In this document: positions 7,855-16,553 of the stretch, piece after piece | Numbering within the stretch: position 1 is the first letter of the stretch | How the letters are laid out: each line of letters starts with the position of its first letter | Assembly: GCA_964352225.1 (NCBI GenBank) | Contig: CAYGRM010000005.1 | Location: 1-54,027, forward strand | Length of the DNA: 54,027 bases | Source: CAJQQY01 sp964352225 | GTDB lineage: Bacteria > Bacteroidota > Bacteroidia > Chitinophagales > Saprospiraceae | Direction of reading: 5' to 3' | The notes under the pieces: model-generated | The model's database searches: none | What the model was told of the DNA's origin: nothing | The model's input: only the letters and a program-made list of their open reading frames with translations | Made by a program: the position numbers and the translations under genes

Positions 7855-8712
7855 TTAATTAAGATTTTCGGTAAAAAATCCTTTTAAGATATCTTCACTC
7901 ACTATTCCTGCTTCCAATCCTGCTTGAAAAGATGCCATCCGTTGCTCAGAAGTTCCATGAGTAAATGAGTCAGGTACGACATATCCTCTGCTTCGTTTTT
8001 GGATCGTATCATCACCTATCGCATGAGCAGCACGCATTGCTTCCTCAACATCTCCTTCTTGCAGATAGGTACTGTTGTGATGCGACCAAACTCCTGCCAA
8101 ATAATCAGCCATCAACTCCAAGCGAACTGACAATTGGTTGTATTGTTTCTCAGAAACTTGTCTCTTTTGTTGATGAACATACTGAGTAAAACCTAACAAA
8201 TTTTGCACGTGATGACCTACTTCGTGAGCAACTACATATGCCATTGCAAAATCTCCAGGTGCTTTAAATTGATTTTTCAGTTGTTGATAAAAACTCAAAT
8301 CAATGTATAATTTATTATCACCTGGACAATAAAATGGCCCTGTTGCCGCACTTGCATTTCCACAGGCAGATCTTACCTCTCCTGAAAAAAGCACTAAAAT
8401 AGGCTCTTGGTATCTACGACCGAGTTGTTCTGGAAATACCTTATTCCAAACATCTTCGGTATCCTTTAATACTACTTTTACAAAATCTCCCAATTCATCA
8501 TTTTCTGATTGAGTTTGGGTTTGGGTTTGTTGAGTTTGAGGTTGCTGAACTGCTGCTTGTTGGATAATTGCACAGCCATCACCACCCAATAATTGGACTA
8601 TAATTGCCATAATAATTACTCCAATTCCGATACCTCCAACTGCTCGAGTACCGCCACCGCCACTTCGTCTATCTTCAACATTGTCGCTGCCTTGTCTGCC
8701 TTGCCAACGCAT
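7855..8712 (-). CDS. YpfJ-family neutral zinc metallopeptidase
   Basis: A 285-aa membrane-anchored putative metallopeptidase (PF04228, YpfJ/KPN_02809 family). The N-terminus is MRWQGRQGSDNVEDRR followed by a Gly-rich stretch and one membrane helix (about 25-42), exactly as in the family. A Gln/Thr-rich linker follows (residues 51-70). The zinc-binding HEVGHH is at 163-168, and the third-ligand region ELMADYLAGVW is about 35 residues later. All expected catalytic residues are present, so the protein should be active if the family is truly proteolytic. Its substrates are not known. It forms a single-gene unit read on the minus strand. Confidence 0.92.
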   Translation of the reverse strand: MRWQGRQGSDNVEDRRSGGGGTRAVGGIGIGVIIMAIIVQLLGGDGCAIIQQAAVQQPQTQQTQTQTQSENDELGDFVKVVLKDTEDVWNKVFPEQLGRRYQEPILVLFSGEVRSACGNASAATGPFYCPGDNKLYIDLSFYQQLKNQFKAPGDFAMAYVVAHEVGHHVQNLLGFTQYVHQQKRQVSEKQYNQLSVRLELMADYLAGVWSHHNSTYLQEGDVEEAMRAAHAIGDDTIQKRSRGYVVPDSFTHGTSEQRMASFQAGLEAGIVSEDILKGFFTENLN

Positions 8713-8786
8713 AATTTTATTTATTTAAAAGTGAAAAAATGATATTGTTTGTTAATATGTAAAAGTACATTTTTTTTCTAGTCTAC

Positions 8787-8830
8787 AAAAAAATAAACCT
8801 TTCGTGAACTAAGACACGAAAGGTTTATTT
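8787..8830 (-). terminator. intrinsic terminator of psd
   Basis: A perfect 16-bp stem (8791-8806 with 8815-8830) carries an 8-base loop. On the minus strand the right arm runs into a T-run. It lies just downstream of the psd stop codon. Confidence 0.85.
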
Positions 8831-8872
8831 AAGTAACCAAACAAGTGGTTTATTTTCTTTTCAAAAACAGTT

Positions 8873-9526
8873 TTACAATCTTGCTAAGATCGTTTTGTTT
8901 CCTTTTACTTTTTGACCAATTTCTACTTCAATTTTGGTATCCAATGGTAAGTATAAGTCTACTCTTGATCCAAATTTGATGAATCCCATATCTTTTCCTT
9001 GTTCCACTTCTTGCCCTACTTCTACATAATTCACAATTCTTTTAGCCAAAAAACCAGCAATCTGTCGAAGCAAGATTTCTTCACCGTTATTATTTATAAC
9101 TGTAGTAGTTCTTTCATTTTCAGTCGATGACTTTGGATGCCATGCTACGAGGTATTTTCCAGGATGATATCGGAAATAATTAACTGTACCACTTACGGGG
9201 TGTCTATTTACATGCACATTGACAGGTGACATAAAAATAGAAACTTGTAGTTTTTTTGTTTTGAAATATTCATTTTCTACGACTTCCTCGATGGTCACGA
9301 TTTTTCCATCAGCAGGAGCGTAAACGATATTATCATCAGTCAAGATAATTTCTCGACTTGGATTTCTAAAAAATTGTAAAACCAAAAGAAAGAGAATCAT
9401 TGAGATGATTCCTACTGCTTGTAACGCATTTGGAAAATACCAAAAAACTAACAAATTAGCTACCGCAAAGAAAAGACCTAAACCAGTCAATATTTTATAT
9501 CCTTCCTTGTGTATCTTAAGTTTCAT
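8873..9526 (-). CDS. psd: phosphatidylserine decarboxylase proenzyme
   Basis: A 217-aa short-form (PSD-A type) phosphatidylserine decarboxylase, which converts phosphatidylserine to phosphatidylethanolamine in the inner membrane. Two hydrophobic segments near the N-terminus (residues 13-50) anchor it. The conserved body includes YAPADGKI, MSPVNVHVNR and the self-cleavage site F-G-S-R-V-D, with Ser187 expected to become the pyruvoyl group. The 38-residue C-terminal piece would be the alpha chain. Length and motifs match the family. It lies 129 bases downstream of cdsA on the same strand, giving a small phospholipid-synthesis unit. Confidence 0.96.
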   Translation of the reverse strand: MKLKIHKEGYKILTGLGLFFAVANLLVFWYFPNALQAVGIISMILFLLVLQFFRNPSREIILTDDNIVYAPADGKIVTIEEVVENEYFKTKKLQVSIFMSPVNVHVNRHPVSGTVNYFRYHPGKYLVAWHPKSSTENERTTTVINNNGEEILLRQIAGFLAKRIVNYVEVGQEVEQGKDMGFIKFGSRVDLYLPLDTKIEVEIGQKVKGNKTILARL

Positions 9527-9574
9527 ATATTTTATTTTTGATTAAATTGTAACATCAATCTTGTTCAAAGCTCA

Positions 9575-9582
9575 CAAAATTA
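9575..9582 (-). promoter_or_regulatory. possible -7 box for psd
   Basis: Reads TAATTTTG on the minus strand (TAnnTTTG), 48 bases upstream of the psd ATG and inside the cdsA-psd gap. This suggests psd may also be transcribed independently of cdsA. No -33 element was identified. Confidence 0.3.
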
Positions 9583-9655
9583 ACAAATTTTAGCTGACAT
9601 ACACACTTATGCCTCAAATATTCTGCTAAAATAAAACGCTTCAAAGCCAGAAAAG

Positions 9656-10489
9656 TTATCGAATAAGGAGTAAATAACTTGCCGCAAAGGGTAATAGAAA
9701 AATAAATGCATCAAATCTATCTAAAAATCCACCATGTCCAGGCATGATTGTCCCTGAATCTTTGACTCCCAAACTCCGCTTTAACATAGACTCTATCAGA
9801 TCCCCAAGGGATGCAAAGATTGATACTAAACTTGCTAGAACTAACCAGTTTGTCAAACTCAACTCAGTAACATAAATACTTAGTAACCAAGCAATTAGGA
9901 ATGATACAGCAACTCCACCAAGTGAACCCTCCCAGGTTTTGTTAGGAGAAATTCTTGGAAAAAGTTTTGTCCTCCCTATTTGAGAACCGATCACATAAGC
10001 CCCTGTATCATTGGACCAAGTTAATAAAAGTAACCCTAAAATGATATTTGGGTAGTAGTTGCCCTCATCAATTGCAATAAATTGAGCCAAGGTAAAAGGG
10101 ATTCCGATATAAATTAAGCCTAAAAATATATGGCCCAAATTAGCAAATGGATATTTGGATTTCATGAATAATTCCAGCACAAATAAGAAAAATAGGACTG
10201 GTAAAAAAACTAAGAGACTATCTTTTAAGAATTCTGCCCCGTTTTCTATTTGCCCAAAGTGATAATAAGCTCCAATCAAAAAGGGCGTTGCTCCAATTCC
10301 TACACCATATATTTTTCGTAAGAAATCGTGGGTATCATTTTTTAAAATAATGGTAAAAAACTCCCACAGACTTAAGATGGTAATCAAACCAAATAAAATC
10401 AAAAAGGAATTTTTACTAAAATATAAACCAGCCAGCATCACGGCTACGAAAACTATGGCAGTTAATGCTCTTTGTAATAATCCACTCAT
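9656..10489 (-). CDS. cdsA: phosphatidate cytidylyltransferase
   Basis: A 277-aa polytopic enzyme that makes CDP-diacylglycerol from phosphatidate and CTP, the common precursor of bacterial phospholipids. About seven to eight membrane segments are visible. The family signature at residues 227-264 starts SLGDLIESMLKR and continues through the K-D-x(6)-PGHGGxxDRxD pattern, with all charged metal- and CTP-binding residues intact. SPNKTWEG is also conserved. It precedes psd on the minus strand, so head-group synthesis genes are together. The ATG start is well placed before the first helix. Confidence 0.97.
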   Translation of the reverse strand: MSGLLQRALTAIVFVAVMLAGLYFSKNSFLILFGLITILSLWEFFTIILKNDTHDFLRKIYGVGIGATPFLIGAYYHFGQIENGAEFLKDSLLVFLPVLFFLFVLELFMKSKYPFANLGHIFLGLIYIGIPFTLAQFIAIDEGNYYPNIILGLLLLTWSNDTGAYVIGSQIGRTKLFPRISPNKTWEGSLGGVAVSFLIAWLLSIYVTELSLTNWLVLASLVSIFASLGDLIESMLKRSLGVKDSGTIMPGHGGFLDRFDAFIFLLPFAASYLLLIR

Positions 10490-10797
10490 ATATTATATCT
10501 TATTAGCTCTTGATTTATCTTTAAAATTGGGAGATCTTCATTTTTGTTATCCAAAGTAGGAGGACAAAAGAGTCTCAGTTTTGCCTACCAAATGAACTAA
10601 GTACTCTGTAACATAATTAACTTTTGAATTTGATGTCTTCTTTTAAAATTATCCTTCGCTTCGCTGTTAAATTTTCTGCAGATAGCTAGGCTATCTTTAT
10701 CAAATTTGCCTTGACTAATTTCAAAATAATCTCATCAAATCCTAAAATAAATTATGTTACAGAGTACTAAGTATTAATAATCTGAAAATCAAAAATA
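10490..10797. other. 308-base intergenic region
   Basis: No plausible gene is seen between the CPBP protease 3' end and the cdsA start. About 178 bases are taken up by the MITE-like element listed separately. The rest, next to cdsA, is AT-rich and must hold its promoter, but no TAnnTTTG box in the right orientation was found. Confidence 0.6.
10596..10773. mobile_element. MITE-like inverted-repeat element
   Basis: A perfect 19-bp terminal inverted repeat (10600-10618 and 10750-10768; AGTACTCTGTAACATAATT) bounds a noncoding element. Inside, the arms continue with weaker pairing (ATTTGATG...CATCAAAT), and a central hairpin reads GATAGC-TAG-GCTATC. The octamer ACTAAGTA flanks the element in direct orientation at 10596-10603 and 10766-10773, overlapping the inverted-repeat ends. 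It has no coding capacity. The structure fits a miniature inverted-repeat transposable element or a large structured intergenic repeat. Only one copy lies in this window. Confidence 0.65.
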
Positions 10798-11757
10798 TTA
10801 AATGGTGACTTCATTTTCATGCTTCTGACTTGGATCAAGATTCTTTTTATTCAAATTCATCATAACATAACTCAATCCTCCAACTAAAACAAAGGCAATA
10901 GCAGTTATCGGCCAATTCACCTCGATCATTGAACTATCCAAATCTATATCTATCATTCCCTTTTGGAAAAAATATTGACCAACAATTTGCACCCCATTAT
11001 TAACTAAATGTGCAATAATCGGAACCCATAAATTACCCGTCCAATGATATAAATATCCTAAAATACCTCCCAACAACATGCGAGATAGGAATCCTTGAAA
11101 CTGCATATGTATGGCACTAAAAATCAACGCTGCTACCCAGATCGCAATATGTGGTTTTTTGAATTGTTCAAGTATTTTTTTCTGAATAATTCCTCTAAAA
11201 ATCAACTCTTCCCCGATGGCAGGAATTACTGCAATAATAAATAGGTTAAACCACAATTCATGTGGTTGATCAACTAAAAGTAGGTTTTTAACCATCTCGG
11301 CGGTGCCTTGTTCCATCTCCACCAATAGAGATGGCATTGGTATTTTCATATTTAACCAATAGGCGAATTGAGCCAAAGGAAAAGCTGCCAAAATCAGCAT
11401 TGAACCAAGCAGTAAATTATATAATTTAGGAAATTTATTAATATGTAAAAAACTAGCCCACTTGCTTTTATAAAAAAAATAAGCAAAAATAATCCCTGGA
11501 AAAATAAATGTCGTGAGATGATTAATTAGTAAATTAGTTCGAATAAAATCACGGGTCGAAGTCGCACTTTCGGCAGTCAAGTTCGCCAAGGAATCAGCTA
11601 AATTCATTCCTTTCAAATAGCCGTACCCTTCCACAAAACCTAACCCAACCAAAAGACATAAAAATACTATTACCCCTAACATAGAAAGCATGAAAAGAGG
11701 GGGAACTCCTGCATATTTGGCAATCGGCGTATCTAAAATTTTATCATCATTGGTCAT
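10798..11757 (-). CDS. CPBP-family intramembrane metalloprotease
   Basis: A 319-aa polytopic membrane protein with the three CPBP/ABI (CAAX prenyl protease 2-like) motifs. EELIFR is at 183-188, F-x3-H appears within FSAIHMQF, and HLVNN near residue 252 supplies the third site. About eight hydrophobic segments are seen. In prokaryotes these glutamate-type intramembrane proteases have been linked to peptide maturation or immunity, but no peptide gene is adjacent, so the substrate is unknown. It is divergent from pdxJ across a 142-base gap. The catalytic set is complete. Confidence 0.9.
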   Translation of the reverse strand: MTNDDKILDTPIAKYAGVPPLFMLSMLGVIVFLCLLVGLGFVEGYGYLKGMNLADSLANLTAESATSTRDFIRTNLLINHLTTFIFPGIIFAYFFYKSKWASFLHINKFPKLYNLLLGSMLILAAFPLAQFAYWLNMKIPMPSLLVEMEQGTAEMVKNLLLVDQPHELWFNLFIIAVIPAIGEELIFRGIIQKKILEQFKKPHIAIWVAALIFSAIHMQFQGFLSRMLLGGILGYLYHWTGNLWVPIIAHLVNNGVQIVGQYFFQKGMIDIDLDSSMIEVNWPITAIAFVLVGGLSYVMMNLNKKNLDPSQKHENEVTI

Positions 11758-11805
11758 CCTAAAAAATTAATTTCGAGCGAAGTAAATTACTTCTATTATA
11801 GTCCT

Positions 11806-11813
11806 TACATTTG
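11806..11813 (+). promoter_or_regulatory. putative -7 box for pdxJ
   Basis: TACATTTG matches TAnnTTTG and is followed by an 86-base leader before the chosen pdxJ ATG. No good -33 element was found. Confidence 0.45.
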
Positions 11814-11899
11814 CCGCAAGATAAGAAAAAAACAATGTTTTATAGAAGGTGTTTATTCTCTGATTTGTCTCAGAAAAAAGATTATTGAAAAAAATAACT

Positions 11900-12613
11900 A
11901 TGACTCGATTAAGTATCAACCTAAATAAAGTAGCTTTAATTCGAAATGCGAGAGGCGGAAATTTGCCCAATTTGGAACAAGTAGCTATAGATTGTGAAAA
12001 ATTTGGCGCACAAGGAATTACGGTTCATCCACGACCTGATGAAAGACATATTACCTTTGCCGATATTCCAATGTTAAAAGCTATTGTGCAAACTGAATTT
12101 AATATTGAAGGAAATCCAACTCCACACTTTATGGATTTGGTGCTGAAAAATAGACCACACCAATGCACATTAGTGCCCGATGATCCTAATCAACTAACGT
12201 CTGATCATGGTTGGAATACAATTGAAAATGCCACTTTCTTATCAGAAATCATTTCAGAATTAAAAGGTGCAGGAATTCGTACCTCATTATTCGTTGATCC
12301 AGAAGGAAAAATGATAGAAGGTGCTAAAAAAATAGGAGCAGATCGAGTTGAATTGTATACTGGTGATTATGCACATGATTTTTCAAAAGATAAATATGCT
12401 GCAGTCAAACCATTTACAGAAGCTGCCATAGTAGCAAATGAAATAGGTATTGGACTCAATGCAGGACATGATTTAAATTTAGATAACCTCAAATTTTTCA
12501 AAGAAAATATACCCAATTTATTAGAAGTTTCGATTGGACAGGCTTTTGTTTCAGATGCACTTTATTTCGGGCTGGCCAATACAATGCGATTATACTTAAA
12601 AGAATTAAAATGA
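11900..12613 (+). CDS. pdxJ: pyridoxine 5'-phosphate synthase
   Basis: A 237-aa cytoplasmic enzyme that condenses 1-deoxyxylulose 5-phosphate with 3-amino-2-oxopropyl phosphate to form pyridoxine 5'-phosphate, the vitamin B6 precursor. The family landmarks are present: LSINLNKVALIRNARGGN at the N-terminus, the phosphate/active-site segment ITVHPRPDERHI, VDPEG, and GLNAGHDLN near the end. The ATG at 11900 places MTRLSINLNK exactly where homologues begin. An in-frame TTG at 11885 would add five residues (MKKIT) and is less likely. It is a single gene. Confidence 0.96.
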   Translation: MTRLSINLNKVALIRNARGGNLPNLEQVAIDCEKFGAQGITVHPRPDERHITFADIPMLKAIVQTEFNIEGNPTPHFMDLVLKNRPHQCTLVPDDPNQLTSDHGWNTIENATFLSEIISELKGAGIRTSLFVDPEGKMIEGAKKIGADRVELYTGDYAHDFSKDKYAAVKPFTEAAIVANEIGIGLNAGHDLNLDNLKFFKENIPNLLEVSIGQAFVSDALYFGLANTMRLYLKELK

Positions 12614-13342
12614 TTTTTTATATTTGTCTAGCCAAAGACAAAGAGAAAAATAAAACGAAAAACTCTTTGATTGATTTTAAGAATTAATCAAAAATAAACA
12701 CATTCTTTCCAGCTAATTATCCTTTTTTTAGAAAAAGGCACTCTCAAAGAGTTGTTCAAATTCATTTCTCTTCTAAATTCAAATTTTAATTTAATCGATA
12801 AATATTAGCCGCTACAGGATAAATTGTATAAATTCGTCAATTAATTAAATGTTAAAAAGATGTTAAATGATGGCAGCGAATGAACAAATTATGTCGTTTA
12901 AATAGCAGATCATAAAAAGTAAAACACATCCAACCCATAGAACATATAGAAATTCAATCTTCGAAAATTTTAATGAATTTTTGCTAATCAACATTATTCA
13001 AAATTAATCACATTTAAGACATTCCTTTAATTTGTTTTCATCTAAAAAACAAAATAAAAAATGGATTATTTTTCAACACATTAAATATCTCTATCTAGAA
13101 AACATTCTTTGTTTCACCCTTTAACTAATAAGGTGTTGTAACAAGGTTTTTCTATTACAGATACTATATGAATATAATTTTACCAGTAAAAAAGACGAGC
13201 ACTAAAAATAGTACTCAACCAACTACAAGCGAACAAAACGAAAGTATTGTCAAAATTGAATCAATACGAAAAACTACCGGACAGAATTGAACATTTTATA
13301 ACTTAATTTTTTAATTTTTTTATTAACTAAAATCGGATTAGT
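12614..13342 (+). other. 729-base leader region upstream of first susC
   Basis: No convincing gene is seen. Just after the pdxJ stop, AACTCTTTGA (12661-12670) can pair with TCAAAGAGTT (12744-12753), and TTGATT/AATCAA pairs inside that loop, making a possible structured terminator. A TAnnTTTG match at 12619-12626 is too close to pdxJ to be convincing. The last bases before the susC ATG (GGATTAGTATGAAAAAA) closely resemble those before the second susC gene, so both loci share a translation-start context. The rest is AT-rich with no recognisable operator. Confidence 0.45.
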
Positions 13343-16300
13343 ATGAAAAAACTCTCACTAGTTTTAGTGCTATTCTTCTGTGCCCTTGGAACTATGTTGG
13401 CACAGAGAACAATTACCGGTACCATAACTGATACTAAAGGCGAAGCACTTATTGGTGCAAGTATCGTTGTTAAAGGTGCTGAAGGTGTAGGTACGACTTC
13501 GGACATTGATGGAAGCTACTCATTAGGCATTCCAGAAGGTTCAGATGTAATAGTAGTATCTTACACAGGTTACGGAACCAAAGAGATGACTTTAGGCGCA
13601 TCAAATGTGGTTAACGTATCTCTTACGGAAGGAAGTGTATTAGGTGAAATCGTTGTAACGGGTTTAGGTATCAAAAAAGAGAAAAAAGCTCTTGGATACG
13701 CCGTAACCACAATTGACTCAAAAGACATCGAGCTCAAGCCAGAGGCTGACGTTACTCGTGTTTTAAGAGGAAAAGTTGCAGGGGTAGAAATTAATTCTAC
13801 TTCAGGACTTGCAGGATCAGGAACTAATGTAATTATTCGTGGTTACTCCTCTATTTCTGGAAGTAACCAGCCTTTATTTGTAGTAGATGGAGTTCCTTTT
13901 AACTCTGATACAAATACGGATAGAGGGGTATTAGCAGGTAGTTCTTCTGCATCTTCTCGATTCTTGGATTTGGATCCTAACAATATTTCAGAAGTAAACG
14001 TATTGAAAGGATTAAGTGCAACTGTACTTTATGGAGAAGCAGGTCGTAATGGGGTAATCTTGATTACAACTAAAAACGGTGCTGATCTTGAAATGGACAA
14101 AAAATTTGAAGTAACCGTTCAACAATCAGTTCACGCTAACCAAATTGCAAGTTTACCTGATGATCAAGATTTGTATGGAAATGGATTCCATAATGGACAA
14201 TCTGTTGCTTTCTCTAACTGGGGTGCAGCTTTTACCCCTGGCGTGCAAACTGGTGTATACCAGAGAATGTTCGACAGAGGTCAAGCAGCTTATGATCCTG
14301 TAGCAGGAACCATTGATCATCCATATGATGATAACTTACCAGAATTATATGCAGGAGCAAGATATGACTATAAAGCATATGACAACCTTCAAAACTTCTT
14401 CCAGACTGGATTAATTAGCAATACATATGTAAATATTGCCAATCAATTAGGTCAGGGAACTACAGTTAACTTTAACTATGGTTTCCGTTCAGAAGAAGGA
14501 TTTATTCCATTAAGTACATTTGACAAACACAACTTTGGTTTAGGTATCAATACTAATTTGGCTAATGGATTAAAAGTAAGAACTACTTTTAACTATGTTA
14601 ACTCTGATAGAGTTGCACCACCAGTATCCACTAGTACTAGTTCTAATCCAAATGATGGAGCTTCTTTATTTTCAAATGTATTTTATACACCTCGAAGTGT
14701 AGATTTGAATGGATTAGAATATGAAGATCCAACCACACGAGAGACTATCTTCTACAGAGGTGGAAATGATATCACCAATCCATATTGGACTTTAAATAAC
14801 TCATCTGATAATGAAAAATTAAGCCGTTTCTTCGGAACAGTTTCTTTGAGTTATGATATTACTAATTGGTTAAGTGCTAATTACCGATATGGTATTGATG
14901 CATATAACCAACGTCAAAAATTTGCTGTAAACAGAGGTGGAGGACAACTTAATACTGGAGTATTAGAAACTTCTGAGCGGATCAACTTGATCAATGACCA
15001 TAACTTTAACTTTCAGTTAAACAAAGGCTTGACAGATGATATTAATCTTGATGCGGTTGTTGGATTTAACTTAAGAGCTGATTCAAGAAGAACAACTTAC
15101 TCTGATTCTGAGCAACAATTCTTGTTTGGATTACAGACGCATGATAACTACATCAATCACTTAATTTCTACTTACGATGAGGATGAGAGTTTATTAGGAG
15201 CATTTGTATCTGCATCTTTGGGCTACAAAAGTTACTTATACTTAAACTTAGCAGCTAGAAATGACTGGACTTCAACTTTGGAAGAAGACAACAGAAGTAT
15301 TTTCTATCCTAGTGCGAGTATCTCTTTTGTACCAACGGAAGCGTTCCCAGAAATGACTAATTCAGGAATCGTTGATTACCTTAAAATTAGAATCGGTTAC
15401 GGAACATCTGCTGGATATCCAAATCCTTATGAAACTAGAAGTATCTTAGGATTTAATACTAGAGAATTTATCAGAGGAAGTAATGTTGTTAATACTAACA
15501 CCGTGGCTAACCAATTTGGTAATGTTAACTTACAACCAGAGTTACATACAGAGTTAGAGTTTGGTATAGATGCTAAATTCTGGGACAATAGAGTTGGATT
15601 AGATTTATCTATTTATGATAAAAATTCTTCAGACTTGATTATTCCTTTGAACTTGGATCCTGCAACTGGATTTACTGCAACTACTGTTAATGCAGCAGAA
15701 ATTTCAAACCGTGGAGTTGAGATCGGAGTAAATGTAACTCCTATTAGACGAAAAGATTTATCTGTAAGCTTGAATGGTAACTTTACTAGAAACGTAAACA
15801 CAGTAGAGGCGTTGTCTCCTGGATTGGAGCAATTTGCCATCTTAGAATTATTTACAACCTTAGGTAGTTTTGCTATTCCTGGACAACCATACGGTGCAAT
15901 CCAAGCAGAAAAAATCTTACGAGATGATGCTGGTAACCCAATCGTTTCTGGTGCAGGTACTTATATCCTTGATCCAAATATTGGTATTGTAGGTGATCCA
16001 AACCCTGACTATGCATTGAACGGAAGCATTAATATTGATTACAAAGGATTCAGCTTAAGTGCTTTATTAAGTTACGTTTCGGGTGGTGACATTTATGCAA
16101 CTACTCCTTCTACTTTATTAGCAAGAGGAATCCTACAAGAAACTGATTTTGATCGTTTCGTTACAGTTATTGCTCCTGGTGTAAAAGAAGATGGTACACC
16201 TAATGATATCCAAATTACTTCTACAGACCATTACTGGACTAACGGTGGAGTATTTATTGATGAAATGAGAGTATATGACGGAACATTTATAAAATTAAGA

Positions 16301-16534
16301 GAGGTTTCTTTAAGCTATGCTTTACCAAAAAGATACTTAGAAAATACTCCATTTGGATCTGCGAGCCTTACTTTCTCAGGACAAAACCTTTGGTTCAGAG
16401 CTTTAGGTTTCCCTGAAGGAGCTAACTTCGATCCAGAAGTATTGAGTACAGGTGTAGGTAATGCACGTGGATTTGAAATGATGAATGTTCCTTCTTCTAA
16501 ACAATGGGGAGGAAGTCTTAAGTTTACCTTCTAA
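13343..16534 (+). CDS. SusC/RagA-family TonB-linked outer-membrane transporter
   Basis: A 1063-aa outer-membrane transporter that imports oligomeric nutrients together with its SusD partner, powered by TonB. The order is signal peptide (1-20, ending MLAQ), a carboxypeptidase-regulatory-like beta domain (about 21-105, ITGTITDTKGEALIGASI), a plug domain (about 115-245, with RGKVAGVEI and FVVDGVPFN), then a beta-barrel ending with the terminal aromatic signature SLKFTF. It is followed after 19 bases by a susD-like gene. No regulator of the usual SusR, ECF-sigma or hybrid two-component type is adjacent. The substrate cannot be read from sequence, as no glycoside hydrolase is nearby. Confidence 0.95.
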   Translation: MKKLSLVLVLFFCALGTMLAQRTITGTITDTKGEALIGASIVVKGAEGVGTTSDIDGSYSLGIPEGSDVIVVSYTGYGTKEMTLGASNVVNVSLTEGSVLGEIVVTGLGIKKEKKALGYAVTTIDSKDIELKPEADVTRVLRGKVAGVEINSTSGLAGSGTNVIIRGYSSISGSNQPLFVVDGVPFNSDTNTDRGVLAGSSSASSRFLDLDPNNISEVNVLKGLSATVLYGEAGRNGVILITTKNGADLEMDKKFEVTVQQSVHANQIASLPDDQDLYGNGFHNGQSVAFSNWGAAFTPGVQTGVYQRMFDRGQAAYDPVAGTIDHPYDDNLPELYAGARYDYKAYDNLQNFFQTGLISNTYVNIANQLGQGTTVNFNYGFRSEEGFIPLSTFDKHNFGLGINTNLANGLKVRTTFNYVNSDRVAPPVSTSTSSNPNDGASLFSNVFYTPRSVDLNGLEYEDPTTRETIFYRGGNDITNPYWTLNNSSDNEKLSRFFGTVSLSYDITNWLSANYRYGIDAYNQRQKFAVNRGGGQLNTGVLETSERINLINDHNFNFQLNKGLTDDINLDAVVGFNLRADSRRTTYSDSEQQFLFGLQTHDNYINHLISTYDEDESLLGAFVSASLGYKSYLYLNLAARNDWTSTLEEDNRSIFYPSASISFVPTEAFPEMTNSGIVDYLKIRIGYGTSAGYPNPYETRSILGFNTREFIRGSNVVNTNTVANQFGNVNLQPELHTELEFGIDAKFWDNRVGLDLSIYDKNSSDLIIPLNLDPATGFTATTVNAAEISNRGVEIGVNVTPIRRKDLSVSLNGNFTRNVNTVEALSPGLEQFAILELFTTLGSFAIPGQPYGAIQAEKILRDDAGNPIVSGAGTYILDPNIGIVGDPNPDYALNGSINIDYKGFSLSALLSYVSGGDIYATTPSTLLARGILQETDFDRFVTVIAPGVKEDGTPNDIQITSTDHYWTNGGVFIDEMRVYDGTFIKLREVSLSYALPKRYLENTPFGSASLTFSGQNLWFRALGFPEGANFDPEVLSTGVGNARGFEMMNVPSSKQWGGSLKFTF

Positions 16535-16553
16535 TTAAAAACAAAATCGAATT

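Noticed and set aside
12619..12626. TATATTTG as the promoter of the first susC
   Set aside because: It is only 6 bases beyond the pdxJ stop and more than 700 bases from susC, so a chance match in AT-rich DNA is more likely.
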